NCBI GenBank assembly: GCA_010279815.1
Contig: QEOQ01000041.1
Coordinates: 747,048 to 811,047 of the forward strand
Direction of reading: 5' to 3'
Length of the DNA: 64,000 bases
Source: Brachionus plicatilis
Taxonomy: Eukaryota; Rotifera; Eurotatoria; Ploima; Brachionidae
Within the stretch, counting starts at the first letter, position 1; each line of letters starts with the position of its first letter. The notes beneath the pieces were generated by a model. The model saw only the letters and a list, made by a program, of their open reading frames with translations. It searched no databases and was not told where the DNA came from. The translations under genes were made by a program, and so were the position numbers. Shown one piece after another: positions 50,978-60,246 of this stretch.

Positions 50978-51285
50978 TTTTTGATACAACAACGAAACTT
51001 GAAAAGGTACCGACCAAAACAAAATTTTTTGGGTACCGAACAACGAGCTGATCTTACTAAAATTTTTCAAATTTTAAATTAACTTTTAACTAAAAAATTT
51101 GTCCAAAATAATGCTTTTCGATTCTTTAATTGATCATTTATAATTTAAAAGATTTTTTCTATTTCTTAGACTTTATTAAACTAAACGATAAAAATAATAG
51201 TAAAAAATCTTTAATATCTTTTAAAATTTTAAATAAATCAAAGTTTTGGTCGGGTCTCTCAAGTTTTGTTGCTGTACCAAAACCG
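50978..51285. repeat. Foldback element with about 45-bp inverted arms
   Basis: The left arm 50978-51024 and right arm 51241-51285 are inverted imperfect copies sharing the pattern TGATACAACAACGAAACTTG against TGGTACAGCAACAAAACTTG, followed by CCGACCAAAAC. Spacer about 215 bp, non-coding. Probably a MITE or old foldback. Confidence 0.5.
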
Positions 51286-51659
51286 ATAACTAACCGATAA
51301 CGATATCGAACCTTTTAACTTTGCATATGTCTGATCATTATTATTTTTTCTATATCCAAACTTTGTGTTTTTAATTGCTTTCATCGAAATATTTATTATA
51401 TTAAATGAATTGTTAATTTTTTAATTAAAAATTTCAACAATTTAGCTCAATTTTCATATCTAAAAAAATCTTCCTCACTTGGTTAACATTATATTGCTAA
51501 GAATTCAGATAATTATGAAAATATATTTAAAATTTTTTTATGAATTTGTTTAAAATCTAGCATTAGGAAAAAATATGATTTTACAAATATTTTAGTGTCT
51601 TTAAAACTCTTTTCGTCAATAAATTTAGAATACAACATCTCTGTGTGCAGATAGCTAGA

Positions 51660-52196
51660 ATGCTGAATCAGAAAAAATTGACTCTATCTGCATCTACAAA
51701 GCTTTCTCTACATGACCGATTCACTAAATTGGCCATGCTTAAACCAACAACAAGTTCGAATGGTAAAAATGACAGAGCTTTGAATTTAATCAGACAAAAA
51801 GCTAGTGCTAAAAATAGACGCTTAGCTATCCAAATGGCAAACAGACCATCTGTTCAGGCAGCATTAAAACTAAAGCAACGAAGTATTAAACAAGGACTGA
51901 GTTCTGGACAATTCCGCGAAAATAAACCAATTTTTAAAATAAGCCAAACTCAAGCCAACAAGAGCAGATTAGGTCCCAAAACTCAAATTGATCCAGCTAG
52001 ATTTAGTAGAAAGCACCTTGAAAATAGGAATGGTTTAAAATTTTATGACAACAGTAAGAGCCATCACCAGCTCAATCAAAGAACGCGAAATAATGATTCA
52101 AAGTTGGAGAATAAGAATGATGGATTAAAACGACCTAAAAGTATTTTTTTTAAACAAAAAGAATGCTTTGGCTTAAAATCAACTCGGTCAGGCTGA
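51660..52196 (+). CDS. CHTOP/FOP-like mRNA-export factor, possibly with further 3' exon(s)
   Basis: 178 aa from ATG 51660. The N-terminal half is strikingly like Chromatin Target of PRMT1: [12 protein letters not shown] corresponds to TKMSLNERFTNM, and [20 protein letters not shown] to [20 protein letters not shown]. CHTOP is a TREX-associated nuclear protein. The glycine-arginine-rich centre of vertebrate CHTOP is missing; instead the C-terminal part is Asn/Lys/Gln-rich. Nine bases upstream of the ATG is a TGTGCAG splice-acceptor-like site (ends 51650), suggesting a 5' UTR intron. The reading frame may not end at TGA 52196: a donor-like AAAA|GTATTT near 52,140 could join an acceptor near 52,278. 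The downstream frame reads GSNIRKREPPKHS..ATFDSDLN and, after a shift, GQENEFDELLELLK, reminiscent of the acidic Leu/Asp C terminus of CHTOP. AATAAA lies at 52455-52460. Confidence 0.7.
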   Translation: [178 protein letters not shown]

Positions 52197-52470
52197 TGAA
52201 TGCCAATTTATCAATGCCGATTAAAGCCAATGCTAAAAAAATTTAAACATGACAGTTTATTAATTTTTGATTTTTAAAGTTGGTTCAAATATCAGAAAAA
52301 GAGAACCGCCTAAACATTCTAATTTTAAAACTAGAATAATTCGAAATAAAAAGTACTACAGAATTTCAAATGTTGCCACATTTGATAGTGACTTGAATAG
52401 TTAGCTGGTCAAGAAAACGAATTCGATGAGCTTTTAGAGTTGCTTAAATGATATAATAAAGTTATATTTT

Positions 52471-53129
52471 TCTTCCTTTTTTTAAAAGAAATCAAAACGG
52501 TAAATTTAATTTATTAAAGAAAAATATATTTTCCCAAATTGTTGTTAATAAAAATATGCAAAGCAAACACAAATATAAAATAAATTTTTATTTTAAATAA
52601 AAATATGTCTACTGGCTAATTTGGAGGATTTTACTGTATCTTTCAAAATATTAATTGTAAAAAATTTAAAATTCAAAAAAATACTATCATATTTTCTAAA
52701 CACTTGCAAGTAATATATCAAAAAATATTTAAATTATAGAGAGTGAAGTTGGGAGCAATTTTTCGAAGCAGAGAAATTTGGTTCCGAAAAAACATTAATA
52801 ACTTTTTTAAAATGAATATTGGTACAGTGCTTTTATTAAAGATGCACAATGGGCTAAATTACGTTAATTAACTAAATTTTAGTAAGCTTACGTAATCTTA
52901 ATATTAAACAAGGTTTAACCCATTGCTCCGCTGCCGGAATAATAATAATAAAAAAGGAGATTAATTGAAAAATTTTATTATTATATTGAAAAATTTTAAT
53001 TAAAATTGATATTATAAAATTTGTTTATATATATTGATTAAATAATTAAATAAATATTTCTGTATAAACAACATTTCTTGTAAAAAAACTATTTCAGGTA
53101 ATACTGCACAAATATTATTTATTGAAGAC
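52471..53129. other. Intergenic, with small inverted-repeat sequence
   Basis: AATGGGCTAAA at about 52,848 and TTTAACCCATT at about 52,914 are inverted ends of a roughly 75-bp foldback. Just upstream, TACAGTGCTTTT (about 52,813) recurs inverted at about 62,513. A GC-rich GCTCCGCTGCCGG followed by (AAT)n lies at about 52,926-52,950 and could belong to the 3' end of the neighbouring Helitron, but no canonical CTRR end with hairpin can be fixed. Confidence 0.35.
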
Positions 53130-54485
53130 ACCCTTTACAAAGCTACGTATAATTGACTATGCGTAAAAACTGGTTCAGATAAATAAATACCAACAAATTT
53201 TAAGGATTGCCCTTGAGATTTGTTAATAGAAATTGCAAAAGCAGTTCTTATAGGAAATTGAATTATTTTAAAATCAAATGGTAATCCAGAATCGCTTGGT
53301 ATCAAAGGCATTTTTGGAATAAATACTGATTTTCCCTTAAACTCTCCTATGGCTATTTTGACATGAATGAATTATTAGCCTGGTACCATTACATAAACCG
53401 TCGTTAAGGGAAATATTTCGCATTAAAATAATTGGTTGTCCAATTTTAAGTCTCAATTTATTTGGTGGCAATCCTGATATATAAAGTGCTGTATCTGAAT
53501 CAGTTATTATCGTATCAATCGATAAATATTCTTTGCAATCACCTTTAATAAAATGAATAGTTTGATTAAAATAAAGTTTAAAACCTTTAAAAAAATCAGT
53601 TGCTAGATTATTGATAATATCAACATCGTTATTTTTCGGACAGAGAATCGCTCTATTTATTAAAAATTCTTCTTCAATTCTGTTAATAAATAAAATTCTA
53701 ATTTAAATTATTTAAATAAAAATTTTTGATTTTTGTTTACTCAGTTGATAAATTTTGATAAACATGCTTAATTAAATCAATAGGTCCGAAATGATTTATT
53801 ATTTTAGTCGGTAATTCAATAAGATCACTTAAACCACTTTCGTCATTAAACATTTTTTCTCTGCCTTTTCCAATTCTCTATAAAAAAATTCCAAAATTCT
53901 TCAGCCTCTTTTGAGTCGTTGTCGTTGCCTTTTTTAACTCTCATATTTATTGTTAATTTTAATTTTTGGACTGATTTCCAGAAATATGCTCTTTTAATAG
54001 AGGCTGCTACAATCTCAACAATATTAGCTTTTCGAACAACTGCTAAAATTTGACGAAAGTCACCTGCAAAACAATTACTTTATTTCAAAACGGAATTTTG
54101 GCATTTTCTGTATTAATATCTTTCATTATGTCTCGTAAGGTTCTATCAAGAGCTTCAAAAGAATATCGGTGCATCATAGTTGCCTCACCCCAAATTTTAA
54201 TCTTTGCTTTTTTAAATTGTTCTGCTTCATTTGATTGAAGTAAAACATGGCAAGTTGATGTGGATTCAATGGAGATTGGAATTTTAAATCATGAATGGGC
54301 AGTCCTGCCACCAGGTAAAAGCAAAGCCGCTATCCCAGATGAAGCCACTGTTAAAGCTTTATTTGAATCAGATCGAACTTTGGCAATATTGGTCTTTTAT
54401 AAAAATGCTTTGCCTGTACCTCCTGGACCGTCAATAAAAAATATGTTACAGCCTTATTTTAATAAATAATTTAGAAAATAGATCC

Positions 54486-54538
54486 GAGTTGTTTAAAATT
54501 CACAAATTAAAGTTTAATATTTGAATTTTAAACAACTC
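54486..54538. repeat. Foldback element with GAGTTGTTT termini, copy 2
   Basis: A perfect 17-bp inverted repeat (GAGTTGTTTAAAATTCA at 54486-54502 and its inverse at 54522-54538) with a 19-nt spacer. It interrupts the Helitron helicase region. It shares termini with elements at 33489 and 58350. Confidence 0.6.
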
Positions 54539-55113
54539 TTGAATATATCTTTTTGATTTTGTCTTTAAATTGATACTTACCTTTTTCTTGTTCAAATTTT
54601 AATCTATTAATAATGGAATTAAAAGCAAAGAGTTGGTCTGTATTTAGTTTGTCGAGATTATATTATTGTTTAATTCTATCTTTAAAGAATCTAAATTGTA
54701 ATTCAATTCTTCAATAATTAAAGGCTTAGCTATTAAGTTTGATCATCTTTCAAACAATCTATTAATTCAACACTTTCGAGATTTTTACCGTTTTTACAAA
54801 GATGAATATTAATTTTTTTGAAACAAAGAGAATAGATTCTATCATCAGATACGGAATAAAAGTTCTTTTTTTTTTAACTTTCAAATAAAATGTCAAATGA
54901 TAGAATATCTTAAAATTTATCCCATAATGACTTAATATTAGCAGGTTGACAGTTTAAAACTATAATTAAAAATAATTCTCGTAGTTGATTGCAATCAGTT
55001 ATTAAATTGGAAGCTTTTTCTAAGGCTTTTTCGGCTTCTCTATCATCCTCTATTAAACTTAATGCATCAGCTGCTTCACGATAAGAACTATATTCGAACC
55101 CATTTACTGTTAG

Positions 55114-55265
55114 GATTTTTTTGAAAGATTATTACCTTTTCGATTTAAAAGTAATAGCCTTAAAGCGTAGCGCTCATGGCCAGTTGGATGAACAAAGTAT
55201 ATGCGACTAATAATAGTTGTGTTAATTCTTGTGAAAAATAGAAAATTTTTAGTATCTTTAGTTTA
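55114..55265 (-). repeat. 152-bp direct repeat, copy 1 (Helitron helicase 5' segment)
   Basis: Identical base for base to 56715-56866, offset 1,601 bp. On the minus strand it encodes the helicase stretch RIYFVHPTGHERYALR. Total identity points to a recent duplication or a recent insertion that copied its flank. Confidence 0.85.
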
Positions 55266-56392
55266 TTATTGATTAATTAGAAAGATAAATTGAATAATTT
55301 GAAAAAAATTATGAATTAATAAATTAAATTGAATGTAAAAATTAAATTAAATTAACTGTGAAAAAATAAAATATTAAAAGAATAAGATGAAAAAGGAAAG
55401 AATCTTTTGGTTTAGTTTTAAAACTTTTCTTATTTTTTACGTGGTTTCCAAAGTTTTTTTTACTCATTCCAAGAAAAATGTCTGGGTATTTCAGAATACA
55501 ACATATTATTAGCTTTAATATTGCTATTATATAGTTTGAAAAAAGCTGTTAATTGAGTCTCTTCGTTCTATAAATCATAATACATGTGTAATTTCGTTGT
55601 TATGATCAATATAACACATTTGTTGGTTATTTTAGCGGATCGACAAACGTACAGTATTCGGATATTGACCACTTAAATTATAGCGAAAAATACGATAACA
55701 ATTCTCATAGGCGGCATTAACTTAACTAACTCATTTGGTCTGTTTGAAAAAAGAGTAACTTTGTCATGTCTTATTTTAAATAAATTAATAATATTGAAAC
55801 TATTTTATTCAAGAATGGTTTAAAAATCGCAAATTAAATTTTGAAAATTTTTATTTATTTTAGTAAAAGTCCATATTTTTTCATTATTTTTTTAAAGTCT
55901 GAGTCAAAGAGTTAAATATTTTTCAAATTAAAATTCACACTTGGATTTTAAATTTTTTATGATTTTTTATAGTCCATGTCAGGATTTTAATTTGAAAAAA
56001 ATTCAAGTTTTTGACTAAGACTTTAAAAAAACAATGAAAAAATTTTGACTTGGACTAAAATAAATAAAAAATATCGAAATAAAAATTTATCGTAATTTCA
56101 AGTCTTGATTTTTCCATTTTTTTTAATGTCTCAGTCAAATACTAAAATTTTTTTCAAATTAAAATCCTGACATGGACTAGAAAAAATCATAAAAACTTTA
56201 AAGTCCAAGTCCGGATCTTTTATTATTTTTATTTTTTCTGTGACTTTGTTTGATTTATTTACTCTGATTCAGACTTGTGCGTAAGTCAAAAAATAAAGTC
56301 ATTTTATAAATATAAATATAGTCATTTTATAATAAAGTCAAAGATTTGACTTGACTTAAGATTTTTTTTTTTGAAGTTAAGTCATTTGACTT
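55266..56392. repeat. Spacer with extended imperfect inverted repeats
   Basis: About 1.1 kb lying between the two identical Helitron segments. From about 55,865 to 56,230 the sequence alternates TTTAAAGTC..GAGTCAAA, TTTTTCAAATTAAAAT and their inverses, making at least two overlapping long hairpins. A shorter GACTTGACTTAAG..CTTGAAG style repeat lies at 56,345-56,395. No ORF. The AAGTCC/GGACTT wording is shared with the GAGTTGTTT foldback family. Confidence 0.5.
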
Positions 56393-56716
56393 GAAGGTTG
56401 ATTGCCATTTTTGCTGCTGTTACAGGATTGTCGGCATTATATTCTTTCAGAAATTTTCTTTTACATTCTGTTTTGTTTCCAAAGGCAGTGCTCCGAGTAT
56501 TAAAAATCTTCTTATATTTTTCATTTATAATAATGTGGGGCCGTCCGATAAGCAATGAAAAAATACTGGCATGTAATCTGTCTGTAATTATAATTTTTCC
56601 TTGTGAAAGAATTTCGTTGACCAAATTTTTTCTAATTACAGGGAGTTGGTTTAATTTTTCCGATCTGATATGATAATAATCATGCCAATCTCCTTCTACA
56701 TACTTAATTTTTGAGA
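56393..56716 (-). pseudogene. 324-bp inverted copy of the pyruvyltransferase 3' coding part
   Basis: Matches 61917-62240 in inverted orientation without indels and with only two base differences by my comparison (near 56,430 and 56,437). Both alter the protein: KEYNADNP here against KEYYAENP in the full gene. It includes the RLH motif region (TDRLHASIF). It starts and ends abruptly within coding sequence, lacks the transporter and the N-terminal enzyme part, and is joined to the Helitron duplicate at 56,715 with a 2-bp overlap. It is a captured gene fragment, not a gene. Confidence 0.9.
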
Positions 56717-56866
56717 TTTTTTTGAAAGATTATTACCTTTTCGATTTAAAAGTAATAGCCTTAAAGCGTAGCGCTCATGGCCAGTTGGATGAACAAAGTA
56801 TATGCGACTAATAATAGTTGTGTTAATTCTTGTGAAAAATAGAAAATTTTTAGTATCTTTAGTTTA
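56715..56866 (-). repeat. 152-bp direct repeat, copy 2
   Basis: Identical to 55114-55265. It abuts the captured pyruvyltransferase fragment on the left and the non-LTR reverse transcriptase fragment on the right. Confidence 0.85.
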
Positions 56867-58139
56867 CTGCTAGTTATTAAACTAAAGGCATTTGGTTTAT
56901 CAAGCTTGATCATTAAGTGGATCGAATCTTTCCTAATCAATCGCAAGCCGCGAGTTGTGATTGGTGAAGTGGTTTCGGAATGGTTACCGGTCACTAGCCG
57001 CGATCATCAAGGATCAGTGCTAGGTCCTGTCCTATTCATCATTTTCATTAATGTAATGCCAGAAGTTTGCAGCTCACTTTGTAAGCTCTAGGCGGACGAT
57101 AGCAAAGTGATGAGATCAGTGATGCGTTTAGAAGTTACGAAGGAAATGCAGTCAGATCTAGACAGATTGGTTGAATGGTCGGATACATGGCAAACAAAAT
57201 TTAACAAAGATAATTGTGTCATCATGCATTTCGGGGCAAATAACATGAGATATGATTACCAGCTTGGAGGCCTAACGCTAAATAAAACAACGAAGGAACG
57301 CGATCTCGGTATCATCGTCACTCCTGATCTGAAGTCAAGCGAACAGGCTAAGCAAGCAGCAGCAAGAGCAACGATGGTGGCAAGCCGAATGCGACTCACT
57401 TTCAAATATTTTTCTTTAAAATTAATTGACCTCCTTTTCAAGTCCTTTGTTCGTCCTCATTTTGAATTTGCAGTAGCAGCCTGGAACCCGTATCGACGAA
57501 GTGATATCGAGATCCTTGAGCAAGTTCAGCGTAGATTTTCAAAAATGGTTCCTGAACTTAAATCGAAACCGTATCTTGAAAGAAGAGAGGCTCTAGGCCG
57601 AAGCACACTTAAAGAGAGGCGCAGGCGTGGTGATCTCATCCAATTGCACAAATTACAACACGGTCATGATCGGGTGACATTCATTGATGGGAATCAAAAG
57701 CTGGCTTCGGACGGTTTAGACAGCCCAGCAGGGAATACAAGAACTTGTCATAAAGCGATAGAGCTACAACTTATCCGAAATTTTGGGGTGAGGCACAACT
57801 TTTTTACTAACCGGACTGCAGGAAATTGGAACACTCTAGATGAAGTGACTAAGAGCGTCACTAATACGAACATTTTTTAAAAAGAATTGACAAGCTACTG
57901 ATTTAAAATATTATATAAAAATTCTTCGTTTTGATGCTAGTAAAATTAAAAAATTTTCTTGCATCCAAAAATAGGATATTCAAAAAAATGTAAAAAAAGT
58001 TATTTAAAAATATGTAAAAATAAGTTATCCAAAAATAACTTATTTAAAAAATTGGCCGTAGGCTGTTATAGTGGGACGTCTTCGTGCGCCACTACTTGGA
58101 AACTCAAGTGTCCACAGCATTTATACTACTACTAAATAG
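56867..58139 (+). mobile_element. 5'-truncated CR1-like non-LTR retrotransposon
   Basis: Reverse-transcriptase C-terminal half on the plus strand. IKWIESFLINRKPRVVI, then HQGSVLGPVLFIIFIN, a TAG stop at 57089-57091, and ADDSKVM in the same frame: the stop replaces the aromatic residue of the catalytic Y/F-ADD box. The frame continues from 57092 to 57880 through the thumb and tail: LGIIVTPDLKSSEQ, KSFVRPHFEFAVAAWNPY, LEQVQRRFSKMVPEL, ERRRRGDLIQLHK, RHNFFTNRTAGNWNTL. The 3' UTR has a perfect 11-bp hairpin (58018-58045), a TAGTGG/CCACTA hairpin (58069-58094) and an (ACT)n tail at 58125-58134. The N-terminal half and ORF1 are absent; it begins right at the Helitron duplicate. Confidence 0.8.
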
Positions 58140-58349
58140 AAAGAAAAAGATCCTTTAATATTGAATTTAAAGAACCGACTCAGAGATGAAAAGGAAAAAT
58201 TTTAAACCTGGAACAATAAATAGAAATGTTCAAAGAATTTTCAAGTAAATTTTTATTTTTTGACAGAATTTATTTTTAAATTAAAGAGAGATTTTAAATT
58301 TTGGATTTGGGGAATTAAATATATCTTTTTTTAATTAGTGAATTAACCC
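58140..58349. other. AT-rich spacer
   Basis: No feature seen between the retrotransposon tail and the next foldback element. Confidence 0.5.
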
Positions 58350-58421
58350 GAGTTGTTTAAAAGACATAAGTCTCAAGTCAAGTGCGGACTTGAACTTTAT
58401 TTTGGGCCTTTTAAACAATTC
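58350..58421. repeat. Foldback element with GAGTTGTTT termini, copy 3
   Basis: GAGTTGTTTAAAAG (58350-58363) and CTTTTAAACAATTC (58408-58421) are inverted with one mismatch. The interior holds CAAGTC..GGACTTGAACTT, the wording also seen in copy 1. 72 bp, non-coding. Confidence 0.55.
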
Positions 58422-59510
58422 TGGAATTAACTAGGAAAACATTTATTTAAAGGGTAATTTTTTTAGTTTACTTTATTGATGCTTTTTATTTAGAAAGAAT
58501 AAATAAAAATCTTATCTCTTTATCTTTTTCCATTTTAAATTAAAATTTTTTAAAAAGAAAAAAATTGTTTTTGAATAAAATTAAAACAAAATTAATTTAG
58601 CAAAAAGTAAAAAAAAATACAATTGAGTTAAAACAATTTAAATAAACTTTTTAGAATGTAAAATTATTCATTATTTAGTCTTAAATTAAAAGCTAAAAAA
58701 AATAAAATAAAAATAGTTTAAATTTAGATCAAACTTTGTTTAACAATTTGACAAATTTGTCAATTCATGTTTTGAAATAAATTGGCTCAGAAAAAGACCG
58801 TGACCAGGTAAGAAAGTTTGGAAACACCTCTGGACAAATTCTGATGCATGAAGAATATCCTGGAAAATTTATTTAAAATTGATTTTGAATAAAAGAGAAG
58901 AAATAATGATAGGTGAGCAAAAATATCCTGATTTTATTATCCGAACAATGGCAAAAGCACTCGTTTCTGATGTAGAAATATGGGCTATAAATTCAAAAGT
59001 ATTAAAATTTGAATAGAAAATTTGAAAATTTAGTTTAAAATAAATTTATTTTAAACTATGTTATTCAAAAATATTTATATTCAAAAATTAAATTCAAACC
59101 TAATTTTCATTCGAAATAATAATTATTCGTATATCGATTCGAATAAACATATTCGATTTCATCACTAGCTTTAAGTTAAGAAAATTAATGATTGAAAAAT
59201 TTATCGAGTTAAGTGCAGCTAAATGTTTTAATATATATTTTAAAATTTACATTTTTATTTAACCAATCATCTAATGTTTTATTAAGATTTCTTATTTTCA
59301 AAAATTGTCAATCTTACTGAATCAAAATTTATGTTATGATAGGACTCTGCTTTGAGTGTAAATCAAGAATTTAAATAAAATAAATTTACTTAAATACTAA
59401 AATTTTATACTTTCTTTATCTTTGTATTTTTTTTTATTAAATTTTATCCTGTGTTTTATTTTTATATCACCGTGAGTCACTAGAAATAAAATTGAAAAAA
59501 ATTATTTAAC
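58422..59510. other. AT-rich intergenic DNA
   Basis: Nothing convincing seen. Short stretches near 58,780-58,990 are slightly GC-richer but show no open frame or motif. Confidence 0.5.
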
Positions 59511-59797
59511 TGGCACGAAAATCCTAAATGCGGAGAACCTAGAGGTGGTCATAGAGGGCACTTTAAACGCGAAATAGTGAGATGCTGCAATCAGAGACAC
59601 GAATTCTTCAACAACAGAATTGCAAACACTTGGAATGCACTCCCAAACGAAGTCATAGAATCGCTTAATGTCAACACTTTCAAGATCAACTTAGACAAAC
59701 ACATTGGTAACTGCCACAGGGCGTCAGTCGCATAGCTGACGCGCTACGCGTGATTCATCACGCTGCAGTTTTAAACTACTACTACTACTACTACTAA
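59511..59797 (+). mobile_element. 3' end of a second CR1-like non-LTR retrotransposon
   Basis: An open frame to TAG 59733-59735 encodes the last part of a reverse-transcriptase polyprotein: RHEFFNNRIANTWNALPNEV, then NVNTFKINLDKHIG. It overlaps in type with the C terminus of the 56,867 element but is a different family. Two perfect hairpins follow: GCGTCAG/CTGACGC around the stop codon (59720-59741) and GCGTGA/TCACGC (59747-59762). The copy finishes with (ACT)n at about 59,775-59,797. It is 5'-truncated, as is usual for target-primed insertion. Confidence 0.75.
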
Positions 59798-60246
59798 ATT
59801 ATATGATAAAAAATTTTATTGTAATTATATATTTTTTTTAATAAAATAGTTATTCAAAATATTTTTTAAAATTCTTTAAAAGTCAACTCAATTTAAACTA
59901 ATATTTATTTAACGTACCGATAAATTCTAGAAATTTTCAAAATATATAATGCTTGGGTGTTTTAAAAGATACATACATATTTACATATTTTTATATTAAA
60001 TTAATTTTATGTTTACAAATATTTTCTTAATTTAAATAATTTAATCAGAAATAGAAGTCAGCAAAAAGAAAATATGTTTATATTCTATTTTTGAAGAGTT
60101 ATCACGTTAAAATTGAAAGGAAATTTAACGCAAATTTATTTAAATTAAAAACAACAAGTATCCAATCTAGACAATTTCTTTTTTTTTTAATGACGCTTCA
60201 ATAAAAAAATAATTTAAAAGGTAGATTTCAAAGATTTTTTTTTCTA
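59798..60246. other. Presumed upstream region of the transporter-pyruvyltransferase gene
   Basis: AT-rich leader with no clear TATA box, ORF or repeat. A T-run directly precedes the ATG at 60247. Confidence 0.4.

Larger units (their letters stand above)
53130..55265 (-). pseudogene. Decayed Helitron PIF1-like helicase
   Basis: Read on the minus strand: RIYFVHPTGHERYALRLLLL, then VNGFEYSSYREAADALSLIEDD, QLRELFLIIVLNCQ, the Walker A region IFFIDGPGGTGK, then HSRFKIPI, INRAILCPKNNDVD, SGLPPNKLRLKIGQPI, LMRNISLNDGLCNGTRLI, PFDFKIIQFPIRTAFAISI, NKSQGQSLKFVGIYL and HSQLYVAL before a stop near 53,140. This order is that of the SF1B helicase domain in Helitron Rep/Hel proteins. Several stops and frame shifts separate the blocks, and the Rep nuclease domain is not present. 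Plus-strand open frames at 54050-54469 are antisense shadows of it. Confidence 0.8.

Noticed and set aside
54050..54469. Plus-strand ORFs of 62 and 69 aa
   Set aside because: They lie opposite the Helitron helicase Walker A region; the minus-strand reading is the meaningful one.
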